Shown piece by piece: positions 10,129-21,626 of a stretch of DNA of 64,000 nt. Made by a program: the position numbers and the translations under genes. This stretch comes from Chrysoporthe austroafricana. Its lineage: Eukaryota; Ascomycota; Sordariomycetes; Diaporthales; Cryphonectriaceae. The notes beneath the pieces were generated by a model, which worked only from the letters and a program-made list of their open reading frames with translations, ran no database searches and had not been told where the DNA came from. Position 1 is the first letter of the stretch, and each line of letters starts with the position of its first letter. Location of the stretch: NCBI GenBank assembly GCA_001051155.2, contig JYIP02000006.1:1612001-1676000 (forward strand). Direction: 5' to 3'.

Positions 10129-10335
10129 TGATGGTAAACGTACTGAAATATATTATAAAGCATGCCCTTTCCAAGAAAGTGGACTACGCTAAAGCCTATC
10201 AGGGCATTATATAGGCCCCCCGGTAAGGGTATGGCATCTACCTGGTAAATTTACTGCGTATTTACTAGGGGATTTACTATAGATTCACCAGGCGAATCCA
10301 TTACGAATTCACCTCGTCTATAGGTTTTGCTATCA
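10129..10335 (-). repeat. A3 3' LTR, 207 bp
   Basis: It has the same length as the 5' LTR at 20578-20784 and has TG/CA ends. Both lie in direct orientation. Confidence 0.93.
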
Positions 10336-11017
10336 ATTGCCAGCCCCTTATGACCTTTATCTATAAAGGAAGCTAACCGTCAGAGATATTTTGGGTAGCG
10401 GTAATACGACATAGTAGGACTCTGGGTTATACGGCAAGGAAAAGTACGACAGTACTATTGGACAAAGGAGATTATATAGGAAATAACAATCGTTTCATAA
10501 AGCCGACTCGTACTAGAGTCCTAATAAGTAAACGTACCCATGCCGGAGACTTGAATAACAAATATGCCCATGCCGGGAACTAAAAGAAAACCTGCTTATG
10601 CCGGGAGCTTAGAATTAATCTTCTACTATAATCGGTTTATGCCTGGAATGGATAGATATATATAGTACTTGTATATAATAAGGCTGGCCGATATCCAAGT
10701 ATATCTCGGTAGTGCTTAATCGTATTTACTGCCGAAATATTTGGCATAGATATAATCAAAGACCAAAATTGCTCGTAGATATTAGTGGAAAGTATGGCTT
10801 TCAGATAATAGAGTATTAAGTGAATGTAATAATAGTGAATATAAAGTGAAATTACGATAAGATATATCAGTACGCAAAGCTGATAGCCGTATATAGTCGT
10901 TATATAGCGATATCGTAGCCAGTTTTCAATATGGGTAGCTAGGTCTATGAATTATTGGAAGAAAGCAGTACTATATGCTGCTAATGATATTATGTCGATA
11001 AATAATAGCTGTATTTA
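10336..11017 (-). other. A3 3' untranslated region with ~30-bp tandem repeats
   Basis: These 682 nt separate the ORF3 stop from the 3' LTR and contain no frame of note. At about 10520-10610 there are three imperfect ~30-bp units built around CCCATGCCGGGAACT. A2 and A6 also have three units; A4 has four. A purine-rich AAGGGG lies about 20 nt before the LTR and is a weak candidate polypurine tract. Confidence 0.7.
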
Positions 11018-12766
11018 CTAGTTGGAAATAATTTCCCGGGTTTTAGCGGTAATTTCAAGGTTTAATAAGTTGCGAAGGAACGTGGCAAATAGTTCTTCTT
11101 TTCCGATATGGTCGCAAAGGTCGGTATAGTTATGGATGTTAAGCTGCAAGGTCTTGACTAGCCTATGCGCTTAAATATAGGACTTGAAGCTTATTATGCG
11201 ACTTTAGCATTACAGGGACCGGGCGGCGCTAAAGTAGTCCTTGTTTTCGTTAGCCCATTTCTGAAAGGTAGCGTTGAAATCGTAATCCATATCGTCCTTA
11301 GTGAAGACGATCTTAATAGCCTTGAAATCGTACTCGAAACGGAAGATTTGGTTTATAATGAAATATAAGCCCGACCGGTTGGATAAGATAATAGGATTAA
11401 GGTTGCAGAGCCAAGTAACGAATTCGTATATGTATTCTCTTATAGTAAAAGGGAAGAAGTACTGGATATGATTATCGTAAATTCCGATAATGCCGAACTT
11501 AATGTCATTATAAACGGCGAAACTGTTAGCAATATAAGGACAGTTAGTACCGAAATTGCCTTCCCAGGTGAAATTATGGCGTATATATTCCTTGGATGTA
11601 TAAAGGGCTAGCATGCGGTAGTATACCGCGATTTCGGCCTTAATGGCTTTGGACTTGGGATTATATTTGATAAATAAAGCGGGGATAGCGCGAGGTATAG
11701 CTTGTAGGGGCAGGGTGCTACTGATACTGGCTCGGGAAGCCCTGCTTGGTATGGCTAACAGACTAGCTATACTCGGTAAGTTGTTCTCGGTCAGGTCGAT
11801 AATGTCGTTTATAATTCAATAGCGCTTGGTTAGCGTTATGAAGTTTCGCTCTATTATAGCAAATAGGCTTAGATTAGCAACCGGCATAATAGGCTTGGGG
11901 GTTCCAAGCTTGGCTAAGATTAGCTTGATATTCTTGGCTGTTTTCTTCCAAGCAGCGAGGGCTATATTACGATTATATTCGTAAACCATAACGATTTCTG
12001 CTATATTGGCTGCATAGCGTACGGCATTTATTTCCCTTTTAGTAAAGTTGCCGCAACTGCTTAATATTATCTGTCCAGCCTTATCTTTAATATAACGGCT
12101 ACGCTTATTTTATAGGCGATTGTTTTTCGATATTATAGTAGGAAATAGAATACGACGAGCTATTAATAGGGTATATAGGGCAAGGATAGGATTACGAATG
12201 GTAGGTGAATTCGGGGTGAATTCAGGCGATGCTTTCCTAATAGAGTTATCCGTTAATCCGTTATTTGTATCTTCGCTTGTAATGGCATCCGTACCGGTAA
12301 GGGTGCTTGGATAAAGCTTCTATCTTTCGTAAATAAGGCTGGAGCGGTTAATCTATGATAGCATAGAGTACCGTAAAATAAGCTCTTAAGCTTCTTTAAT
12401 GGTTAGCAGCCGATTAATATTGCCGCTGCCTAGCTCGGTATTAGAGATATAGATATTATATTCGACCTCTCGGTCTATTATATCGGTATAACTCTTACTG
12501 ATTAGCGCCCGATAAAAGGCTATTATATAAGCTTCCTGGCGGCAAAAGAAATCGCTTAAATAGTTTTTCGTTATGTAAGTATTATAGTGGAAACGGCTTT
12601 CGCTATTATACAAATATATAGCCTACCGATATCCTTCCAGGGAAAGGCGGTCTTTAAGCAATGCCTTATAGACATACTTAGCGTATTGTATAGTCTTGCT
12701 TTTTTGGCAGACTTTGGAAGGTTTTTCCTAGGATATAAAATACGATATCGCGTAAAAGTTAGGCAT
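11018..12766 (-). pseudogene. A3 ORF3, unknown protein of 582 codons downstream of pol
   Basis: A single minus-strand phase runs from the ATG at 12766 to the TAG at 11020-11018. It has internal stops, but all lie at codons that are open in sister copies, and there is no frameshift. The longest open pieces are 11614-11210 and 12613-12386. I do not recognise the family. Visible traits: a basic N-terminus; a Tyr/Asn-rich segment; a middle part with NLSLFAIIERNFI and LTENNLPSIASLLA; a stretch rich in Lys/Ala (KYNPKSKAIKAEIAVYY); then an aromatic-rich C-terminal third (FGIIGIYDNHIQYFFPF). No signal peptide or clear membrane segment is evident, which argues against a classical env protein, although its position after integrase is where env sits. 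It lies 311 nt after the pol stop. Same length in A2, A4 and A6. Confidence 0.75.
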
Positions 12767-13077
12767 AGCTAAACGTACCGTTTCTTATTAATCTTGGTTT
12801 TATAGCGAGGCATTTACGGAAGGATACGACTTGATAATTGCATAATGCATCTTAATTTTAATAATATTGGTAGCCTTATTAGTACAGTCTTTGCGGGTTT
12901 ACGGAAGCTTAGCGGGGTAAAGCGAAATTGATAATAGTATTAGCTTAATGCTTAAAAACAGTATTCAAAAGTATAATGAAAGGTAGTAATAACGGGGCGA
13001 TACGGCTAGTTATAATGGGTGGATAGGGATAGTAATCGTAAGCGCGCTAGTAGGAAGAGGAAAATAAAGTAAATTTA

Positions 13078-16000
13078 CTAGCAGTTTACGAAATAATAGC
13101 TTTTTGCATTCGCTAGAAATTCATTTGCCTTACCTAGCAGTTGCCCTTACCCTAACGCGCGCTTATTGCGTTGCGAGTTCTTTCGATTTCTTGAAACAAG
13201 TAAACTAGCTTATTCCAGTATACTTTCTATTCGTAAGTTACGCCTTGGCTTGCCTCGTTTTCGTAAGGCAGTTACGACGATATCTCCCGATTCAGGGACT
13301 TCTTCCGCTAATAGCCGCCCTTGCTTTGCTCTTTCCTGCAGTTCGGCTATAGCTTCGCATTTCCGTTCGAAATTACGTATTATTTCGTCCGCATTCAGGG
13401 CATTACGGGGCATCCATATATTATAATGGCTAGAGTAATTTATCCATTTTACCAGGTATTCAATTTTGCGCGGATTATATCTATATTTTTGCTTACGGCA
13501 GCTAATTATCCTTTCCAGCTCGTAATATCGGTAGTCTTCCAGGTATTTCTCGATATCCGGATCCTCTGGCATATTTACTGGGTCCTAGTATATAAGGTTA
13601 TATCTATAAGGGTCCGTCTTAAGAAGGTTTGCAAGCATTAACTGTATTACCGAAATTACTGGATAGATATTTATATAGGGAGCCAATTTCAATTTATACG
13701 CTAGATTCCTTATCTTTCGAATAATCTGGAAAGGTTTTATCCTTTATTATAAAAATTTCAGAGATAAGTTACTTGGCAATAAATACCCGTAACCCAAGCG
13801 AATGTATACCCAATTATCTGATTCGAAAACTATTTGGCAATAATGCTTATTATATTGCAATTTGGCTATTATCTGCGTTTCGGCAATAAAAAGTTAAGTT
13901 TCCTACTGGAAGATTTCCTTTGCCAGGGGTATTATATCCCCTATCTACTAGCCCGATAATAGGTTGAATCCGAATAGCATTTGGCTAGCTAAATATTTTG
14001 TAGCTCGGTTATATGCATTATTCAAGTTAAATTGTAATACCAGTATTATCTCGGTTTATTCTGCGTTAGGGTAAGCGGTTATGAAATGCCGAATTGCTAT
14101 TTCAATTATTCGGTTTTTTATTTCAGACTGCCTATCCGTTTGCGGATGCGAGGCAGTAGAATAAGCAAGTTTTGTTCCGATAGCCTCTTACAAATATTTC
14201 CAGAATTCCGATAGGAATTTCGAATCTCTGTCTAAGATAATCTTCTTAAGTATTCCCCAGCTAGTAATATAAAGTATCCGTAAGATAAGGATTGCCCAGT
14301 TTGCTACAATATATATTGCATTGCCTGGTATAATAATCGTAATTTTGGAATATTTATCCGTAATCGTAAGAAATGCATCCAGGAATAGCATTTTAGCCAG
14401 AGCCTATATAATATTTATAGATAGTACTATCGGTAATTCTATAATAAAGTCTATAGTAATGGTATGGAATAAGATTAGTAGAGATAATATAGGCTGCATT
14501 TCCTTTAAAAGTTACTATAAGTTATTTTTATTCTCGTTACAAGCTCGATATATCGATATATAATTGCATATTTTGGCATAGCAATATCTGATAACGAATC
14601 GATTCGTTAAGTCGTACTATATACGGTTTATGCCGAAATAGTATTTTCTATCGTAAGCTTTCTTAATAAAATCCAATACTATTTCATTCGGGATGCATAA
14701 TCGTTATTTCCCGTAATAATCCTTGAGAAATAGTAAGCTATTATAATCTAATATGAAAAGTAGTCGGGCAACCTTATTTGGGTCTTTTAGTTATTCGATT
14801 ATTTTGGACTATAAAGGGTATTTTTCGTATCCTTTCTTGATATGCCTTTTCATTTCGCTATCTATGGATATTTCATTAAGAACCTGGATGAGTTCGTTTT
14901 CCCATATCTTGTTTAGAACGCTTTTGTTATCGACAGGTTTCTAGGTAAACGGCAATTTTGATATAGCATTTGCAAGAACGTTCGACCTTCCCGGTATATA
15001 ATATGCTTTCAAGTCGAATTGGCTTAAGTATTCCGAAGCGAGAATTAGCCGCATATTTGCTTTGGTTTTGTCTACTGTATTTATAGATAACGAATGGATA
15101 ATGCTAACTATCGTTACGTAATCGGTAAGGATATGAATTAGCTTAGCTCGGTTCGATCTTATTATTGTTTTCAGCTTTCGTATTAGCTATACCAGATAGG
15201 CTATTTCTAGTTCTATAGGCTAGTACTTTCGTTCTGCCTTATTAATCGTTTTGTTTAAGTAGAAGATTAGTTATACGGCTATACTTGCTATTAGCGATAT
15301 TCCGTTCTATATATAATCGTTTGCTAATTGGAAAATAATGTTTGAAAACCTTATTTCTTTAAATGTATCCAGCTGGATAAAAAGAGATTTGTCTGGGATA
15401 TAGTAAAACAAAGCATTTTTAGCTTCCAAGGCTATTTTGAAATCGTAAAAATTATTAATTTCGTCTGGTATTAAGTCGAAAGTGGCTTATATAATATAAT
15501 TTCGCTATCCTATGCTTAAAGGTAAACGGTTCGATTGGCAAGCCTCGCTTAGCATTCTAGTTTTCCTTTTCTGAAATGGATTGACTCTATAATTGTATTT
15601 AGGAATTAGGTAGCGTAAGTATTCTATAAATCCGATAAACCTTTCCAGTTATTGGAATATTTTAGGGAATTCCAGGTTGCGAATGGCTTGCATTCGGTAT
15701 TCCGTATTGGAAATTCCGAATCCGTCCATTTTGAATCCTAAGATCTGGACTGAAAGATATCCAAGAAACGATTTGGGTCTAGCTAATAAAATATTTTTGC
15801 GTAAAAATAACGAGAAGATAGTTTGTAAGTATTGCAAATAGTCTTATTCTGTAATTGAATGAATAACGATATCGTTTATAAAAGCGGAAGCAAATTTGTA
15901 ATATAATCGTAAGAATTGATCTATAAAATGCTGGATATAGGATAGTGAATTTCGAAATCTTATAAGTGGAACTTTTATCCTTTTTTAATTACGATAACTG

Positions 16001-16902
16001 ATAACGGTAAATCGGTCTTTATAGTCTGGATATACCAGGAATTGATAGAAAAATTATTATGCATTTATTACCGTAATATATATTTTTCTTCTTAACTATT
16101 TGATAATTTCCTGTTATAATAGCAAGGGGTAAGTATCGGGGACTGAAACCTTATTCAAAGCGCGTAAATCAATTATTATATATCTTTTCTTCTGGCTATT
16201 TATATTCTTCCAAACTATAAAAATTAATAAACCGAATAGCGTTATACTTATAACCTATTCAGCTCGACTTTGCTAATATAATTTATCCAAAACTTCGTTA
16301 ATTACCTCCTAGTTTTCCTTACTTGAGTAGTATAGCTTTTGTCCTACTTTCTGGTTCTGCTATCTTTCGACTAGGTCGACTTTTATCTGTTAGTCGATTG
16401 GCATATTAACGGGATTTGTATCTTTGAAAATTCCAGCATATGCCCGTACTAATTCCACAATTTTATAGAGAAATTCCGGTAAACGCTTGCAAACGTATAT
16501 ACCGAATTCAATTTCCGATTCCTCAATAGCTTTATCTTTCCGGATTCCCAGTTTATTACTATTTTCGAGGTAATCTCTTATCTCGGGGGTTTCCATATCC
16601 GGGAATCGGTATTCTTCTAGCTATTTTCCAGTAATTTCCGCAGTTTGTTAGAAAATATGCTCAATAAATAATAATTGGTTTGAATTCAGCTTTCCTGAAA
16701 GCTATAACCCGTCCTGGGTTTATTGAAAAAGGTATTATCGCGCGATATGGTAATAGTTATCGTAATTCGCTAGCGGGGTTATATAATCTGTCTAGAATAG
16801 TTCGACCGTCTTTAGAAATTGGTTTTTCTGGATTTTCAAAAGGGTTGCTGCCTGGTTCGTTATTAGGACCTTTTTGGTCTGGTAGCCTATTAAGCAATTC
16901 AT
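13078..16902 (-). pseudogene. A3 pol: reverse transcriptase, RNase H, integrase, chromodomain (1274 codons)
   Basis: The frame starts at the ATG at 16902, which overlaps the gag stop as ATGA, and ends at consecutive TAG TAA at 13080. All visible domains share this phase. Order: RT with YIIIDLRALNKVSVPDTYP at about 16170-16130, motif A as TVINA (codon 280 Asn), motif C as FINDIVIHS (codons 341-349), then LGYLSVQILGFKMDGFGIS; RNase H around 15450-15150; AYYIPGRSNVLANAISKLP near 15000; integrase with TIDFIIELP, ILDRDSKFLSEFWKYL and HPQTDRQSEIKNR; chromodomain RYYELERII...YLVKWINY at about 13530-13390. This is a chromovirus-type Ty3/gypsy pol. Stops at Gln/Trp codons make it inactive. Two catalytic Asp positions of RT read Asn. 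Confidence 0.88.
16899..16902 (-). promoter_or_regulatory. ATGA overlap: gag-protease stop / pol start
   Basis: The pol ATG (16902-16900) and the gag TGA (16901-16899) share ATGA, placing pol in the -1 phase. The ATGA is kept in A1 (40323-40326), A2 (34686-34683) and A4 (43978-43981); in A5 it has decayed to ATAA. Such overlaps allow termination-reinitiation; a -1 ribosomal frameshift is the alternative. Confidence 0.65.
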
Positions 16903-19900
16903 TTACTCTTTCTGCTTTGGCCTAAACAGAAAGGTTACGTTTTTGGGATTCGCTTAATATTAATAAGGACTAGCTTATAAGATTTAGGCAGCATTACTAT
17001 AATAGTCGCGGCTTTTGCTTGCCGGGATTGTATTAGTATTCGGGCAAATATTTTCATTTTTACTGTAATATTACTAAAATAACCAAATCGTATGGACAAT
17101 TCTGAATTCAGAATATTCAGTTCGTAAGGAATATTATATTTCTATCCTAGCAAGATACTTGCTTCTAATCGATCCAATACTTAAGCTTTTATTCGGGTAC
17201 GAAATATAATTGGGTAGCCGTATTTATTGCTTTGGAAATATAAGTCGAATTTAGCCCAGCTTTTTGCTAGCGACTAGCCTATACTTTTGAGCTTAGCCTT
17301 TACGTTCCAGTTTACTTTCGCTTTAAGGAATTATACTAGCAATTTTTCGGCAATAGCATAACGATTAATACTTATATCGATACAGACCTTTATATCCGGC
17401 CCATTCGGGTATGCTCTAGCTATAGCTCTTGCATACGTATAGCTGCTGCCCTGATAAGGCTTAATTATAAATATAGGAATATTATATCCCAAGATTTCTC
17501 CTTTCTATATATTAATTTTAGGAAAATTCTATAGCTAACTGGATAATTATATAGGGTACTTGATATGGAATATGCTTTCGTTTACCGATAGTTTTACTTT
17601 TTCGGCTCGAAAAATCCAGATATTATTTTCGATTATTACGTTTTCCTTATTAGCTTATTCTTCCAATTCGTTCTTTTATTTCTATAAGTTTTTGCTATTT
17701 TCGGTCTCTTTATTATATTTATCGCTATCCGTTATAAATAAATCGTTATTTATAAGGAAATAGCCTTTTCGAGCTAGCTTATCCTCTTTATCTGAATTAT
17801 ATTGCAATTTTCCGTTATCGATATTGAAGTTTGCTAGGATTGACTGAATAAAATGTTTTCTAGCATCTTTTCGTACGAATCGATAGTGAAAGCGCGATTA
17901 GAAATTTCGGTTTTTTAAAGTTAAACTTTTGCTATTATTCATAATATTAATTAATATTTTCCTAGCCGTACTAGAGATATTTTGTTATCTGGCTATCCGT
18001 TCTTGTAATTGGTTCCGAGCATTTATTAGCTTTCGCTATTATTCTGGTAAGAGCTTTCAGAATTCGTATTCCGGGATATATCCGGTGCTTTTGAATGGAT
18101 TTGGCTAGTTAAACGTCCTTATTAAGCGAGATGAATATTCAGGTCCTTAAGGCCTGAATCTTCCAGGGCGTCCTGGGAATATATTGGCTAGGAAGTGAAT
18201 ATTGATATTGGGGAGATTGGCAGCCAATTGCGTAATTTTCCGTACCGGTTGCGCGGGTTTACGAGATAATCTTATTATACGGTCTAATTCGAAGATATGC
18301 CATATCTTTTATTTCGCCTTAAGACGTTTTTCGAAATCCCTCGCATTTTCATTTCGACCAGGTCTATCGAAATATCTAGCTATTAGTTTTTTGTCGATCC
18401 GATTCCAGATATTTCTGGCTAAGTACGAGTTTGGGTATTCGGCCAGCTTGGTAAATCGACGGATATAATAGGTAAATTCCAAAATATTGCGGTTATTTCG
18501 TATATCTTTCCTGGAATATTGTTAGGCATTTAGCAAGTCCTTTGCAGTTTTCTGCAGTATAGAGAAATCTCTTTTCAATTACTTTTTCTACTGGTTCCAA
18601 TTATGCTTACGCAAGGTAAAGTCCTTACGCTTTTGGGGGGATAATATGGAATAGAACCAAATATATGCTATCTTAGCTAAGCAAGCAAGTAAATGGAAGC
18701 TGAGATATTTAGCGCGTTTTGCATTTCTGGCTATATATATCTTATACCGGTCTATAAAGGCTTGAAAGTCTTTCCAGATGGTAATTTTGCCGTCTGTAAT
18801 AGATACGACTATTAAGTTAGCATAGTCGTTCCAGTTTTTGTAAGGTCGGAATCGCCTTATAACCGTATCCTTAAATTTCCTATTAATGCTAACGGGCAAT
18901 GCTATAGGTTCAAATAAATCAGATCGATAAGCTCGGGGATTTTTGGGTTGCTTATAGCCGAATAATAAGTTTCGAGAACTATTGCTTTCACTATTGCTAG
19001 AATCCGATAGATCCGGTAGTCTATTTGACTTACCGATTAATTCTTTTTGGAAATCAGGGTTAATTTCAATATCTGGTTCGGGGCCCGAAAATGGTTTTTG
19101 GTCTAGTTAACTTCTTGCCCTTAATATAAATATTTGCCAGATACGTTCCCTAATATCAGGAAATGCCGGTCTAGTAGAGCGATATCCGTTATTAGCGTAA
19201 TATTTCGCGGCCGAAACGGGAAGGGGTTCCTTAGTAAGTTCCGATTGAGGCGTTTGCATATTGAAGGCTTATTGCAATCGGAACATTTTCTTGAACCCAA
19301 TGCGTGCTGCCTTTTCCGAAGTAAAGCTGTTTTGATAGATTGCTTTCATTTCGGGTTGCTACAGAAACTGGTCTAATAGGCTAATAATTAGGGGGGAAGG
19401 GGTCGGATATTTTTGAAAGATAGTAGTAAGACTGTCCGATCTTCCTTTATCCAGTCTTTTTTCCTTATAGTCTTCTTTTCCGAAAAATTGCGGATAGTCC
19501 GATAAACCCGATTGGGGCGTTAATATGCTTTTTGCTATAAAGTTTATAAGGTTGGCCGGAATGGCTATAATAGAATTTTGTCTGGAAGCATTCCGATTCT
19601 GAATTCCCGTTAAGGGGAAAGAAGTACGCTTACTTTCTGGAATTAATTGTTTTCCTTTGCCTTTATCTGTTCTTCTTACCGTAGCTGAAGAATTCCCGGA
19701 TTTATCGGTAAATTTGGAATCTGGGTTTTCGGTCGAATATCGTAATGGATAAATATACTTGATTCTGCTATTAATATTAGTATATTCAAGCATATAATGC
19801 TCTCGATTTTCGATAGACTATTGCTAAGCCAATTCTTCTAACGGATCTTCCGGGTTACTAGGTCGAAAGGTATCCTTGCTTTCGTTCATTTCCATAAGCA

Positions 19901-20336
19901 TTTGTTATCGTTCCTTTTCCGTTATCGCCTCGGCAAGCTGTCGAAATTTGCAATGTTTGGAGAAATCTTCCCAGAACGTATCATTCTTTCCTATTCACTG
20001 GGATAAATTCTTATCGAAATTCGACTTTCTTCCCTTTTGAGTCCAGCGCTTAAACAATAAAGGCTATCCTTGCTTAACTACTCATGCCTTTGCTTTCTGC
20101 AAAGGTGCATTGGCTTCCTTGGGGTTCTGTTTCGCCTTTTCGTATCGATCGGCTAAAAGTTTCCAGTTAACGAAAGCGCACGCAATTTCGAGAAAGATCT
20201 TAACGTCCGATATAACCCAATCCTTCCTCTCAGGGTCGTTCAAGGCTTATATAAACTTATATACCTGGGCGGGATGCTTGATCTCGACATAATCGATAAG
20301 CTGCAGTAGTAAAATATTATTGCCAGTAGTTGCCAT
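16899..20336 (-). pseudogene. A3 gag-protease polyprotein (1145 codons)
   Basis: One phase extends from the ATG at 20336 (reading MATTGNNILLLQLIDY) to the TGA at 16901-16899. Open stretches at 19793-19359 and 18899-18588 and the methionine at 17942 all share it. Most of the product is not recognisable by eye and I find no CCHC zinc knuckle. Near the C-terminus, around 17387-17340, VCIDIS followed by variable residues and a YAIAEKLL helix resembles a retropepsin active site; in sister copies the next residues are AS or AN, and Ile can derive from Thr by RIP (ACA to ATA), giving DTSA. So protease is carried with gag, not pol. Length is unusually large for a fungal gag. The TGA overlaps the pol ATG by 4 nt. 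Confidence 0.78.
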
Positions 20337-20380
20337 AGTAAATTGGCAATAAATTGTCGATAAATAATTGTAATGTTTCT

Positions 20381-20531
20381 TACAGGAACGCTACCTCTAC
20401 AGAAGCCGATATCCTATAAGACCGATACTCTTATAGGAACCGATACTTTACAGAGCCGATACCTCTATAGAAGCCGTTATCCTACAAGACCGATATTCCT
20501 ACAGGAGCCGTTACTCTATAAAGCCGATAAT
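20381..20531 (-). repeat. A3 leader tandem repeats (17-18 bp units)
   Basis: Read on the plus strand, about eight imperfect units of the type GCCGATATCCTATAAGA are lined up between gag and the primer site. Units alternate between beginning GCCG and ACCG. Each unit contains a partly self-complementary TCCTATAAGA-like core, so the RNA could fold into a string of small hairpins. The remainder of the 241-nt leader is unremarkable. Confidence 0.8.
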
Positions 20532-20563
20532 CGAAACCCGATTACGCAGCAAAAGCGTACAAA

Positions 20564-20575
20564 GCGTAGCTACCA
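20564..20575 (-). promoter_or_regulatory. A3 primer-binding site, initiator Met tRNA type
   Basis: Two nt inside the 5' LTR the minus strand reads TGGTAGCTACGC. Fungal initiator tRNA-Met ends GCAGCUACCA, whose complement is TGGTAGCTGC. The first eight bases fit, and the one mismatch (TGC to TAC) is a RIP-type TpG-to-TpA change. The tRNA end is from general knowledge, not from this window. Confidence 0.65.
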
Positions 20576-20577
20576 AT

Positions 20578-20784
20578 TGATAGTAAACGTACTGAAATAT
20601 ATTATGAAATATGCCTTTTCCAAGAAAGTGGATTACGCTAAAGCCTATTAGGGCATTATATAAGCTTCCCGGTAAGGGTATAGCATCCACCTGGTAAATT
20701 CACTGCGTATTTACCAGGGGATTCACTATAGATTTACCAAGCGAATCCATTACGAATTCACCTCGTCTATAGGTTTTGCCATCA
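20578..20784 (-). repeat. A3 5' LTR, 207 bp
   Basis: It begins TGATAG and ends CCATCA on the plus strand and is followed by the right target duplication AAAGT (20785-20789). It is directly adjacent to the inner part of A2's interrupted LTR, giving a false appearance of a tandem LTR pair. Confidence 0.93.
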
Positions 20785-20789
20785 AAAGT

Positions 20790-20944
20790 GAATTATATTA
20801 AAGCCTATCAGGGCATTATATAGGCCTCCCGGTAAGGGTATAGTATCTATTTGGTAAATTCATTGCGTATTTATTAAAGGATTTATTATAGATTTACTAG
20901 GCAAATCCATTACAAATTTATTTCGTTTATAAGTTTTGCTATTA
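20790..20944 (-). repeat. A2 3' LTR, proximal 155 bp
   Basis: This is the continuation of 10077-10128 after removal of A3 and one AAAGT. It ends CTATTA, decayed from CTATCA. A2's 682-nt 3' UTR follows to 21626, with three ~30-bp repeat units around 21130-21220. Confidence 0.88.
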
Positions 20945-21626
20945 ATTGCCGGCCTTTTATAACCTTTATCTATAAAGGAAGCTAATTATTAGAAATATCT
21001 TGAGTAGCAATAATACGATATAATAGGACTCTGGGTTATACGGTAAAGAAAAGTACGATAATATTATTGGATAAAAGAGATTATATAGGAAATAATAATC
21101 GTTTTATAAAGCCGACTCGTATTAGAGTCTTAATAAATAAATATACTTATGCCGGGAACTTGAATAACAAATATGCTTATACTGGGAACTAAAAGAAAAC
21201 TTGCTTATACTAAAGGCTTAGAATTAATCTTCTATTATAATCGGTTTATATTTAGGGTAAATAGATATATATAGTACTTGTATATAATAAAGCTAGCCGA
21301 TATCCAAATATATTTCGGTAATGCTTAATCGTATTTATTGCCGAAATATTTAGCATAAATATAATTAAAGATTAAAATTGCTTATAAATATTAATAGAAA
21401 GTATAGCTTTCAAATAATGGAATATTAAATAAGTATAATAATAATAAATATAAAATGAAATTACAATAGGATATATCGGTATGCAAAGCCGATAGCTATA
21501 TATAATCGTTATATAGCGATATTATAGCTAGTTTTCAATATAAGTAGCTAAATCTATAAATTATTGGAAAAAAGCAGCATTATATGCTGCTAATAATATT
21601 ATATCGATAAATAATAGCTATATTTA

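Larger units (their letters stand above)
10129..20784 (-). mobile_element. Family A copy A3, complete 10,656-bp element, least decayed of the family
   Basis: It is flanked by a perfect 5-bp target duplication, AAAGT (10124-10128 and 20785-20789), and by two 207-bp LTRs with intact TG...CA ends. Layout on the minus strand: LTR, primer site, repeat leader, gag-protease, pol, ORF3, 3' UTR, LTR. The frames keep their full length and phase; damage is almost entirely point changes that create TAA/TAG at Gln or Trp codons or change His to Tyr and Gly/Asp to Ser/Asn. It is the innermost element of its stack and clearly more GC-rich than A1, A2 or A5, so it best preserves the ancestral plan. Confidence 0.93.

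Noticed and set aside
7946..10335. Inverted 207-bp repeats (7946-8152 and 10129-10335) that look like terminal inverted repeats of a 2.4-kb DNA transposon
   Set aside because: They are LTRs of two oppositely oriented retrotransposons: each has its own partner in direct orientation, a primer site and a consistent target duplication.
11165..11368. Plus-strand 67-codon frame (and counterparts at 21780-21977, 49512-49709 minus, 59949-60152)
   Set aside because: They are antisense shadows of ORF3; they recur only because the element recurs.
17900..17920. A AAA AAC slippery heptamer a few codons before a TAA in A3, suggesting a gag-pol -1 frameshift site
   Set aside because: The protease continues in the same phase for another 560 nt, the TAA is CAA in A2 (so it is RIP decay), and the true phase change is at the ATGA at 16902.
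20578..20944. Two adjacent LTR copies suggesting a tandem LTR duplication
   Set aside because: The second is the inner 155 bp of A2's LTR, whose other 52 bp are at 10077-10128; the AAAGT duplication proves an insertion.
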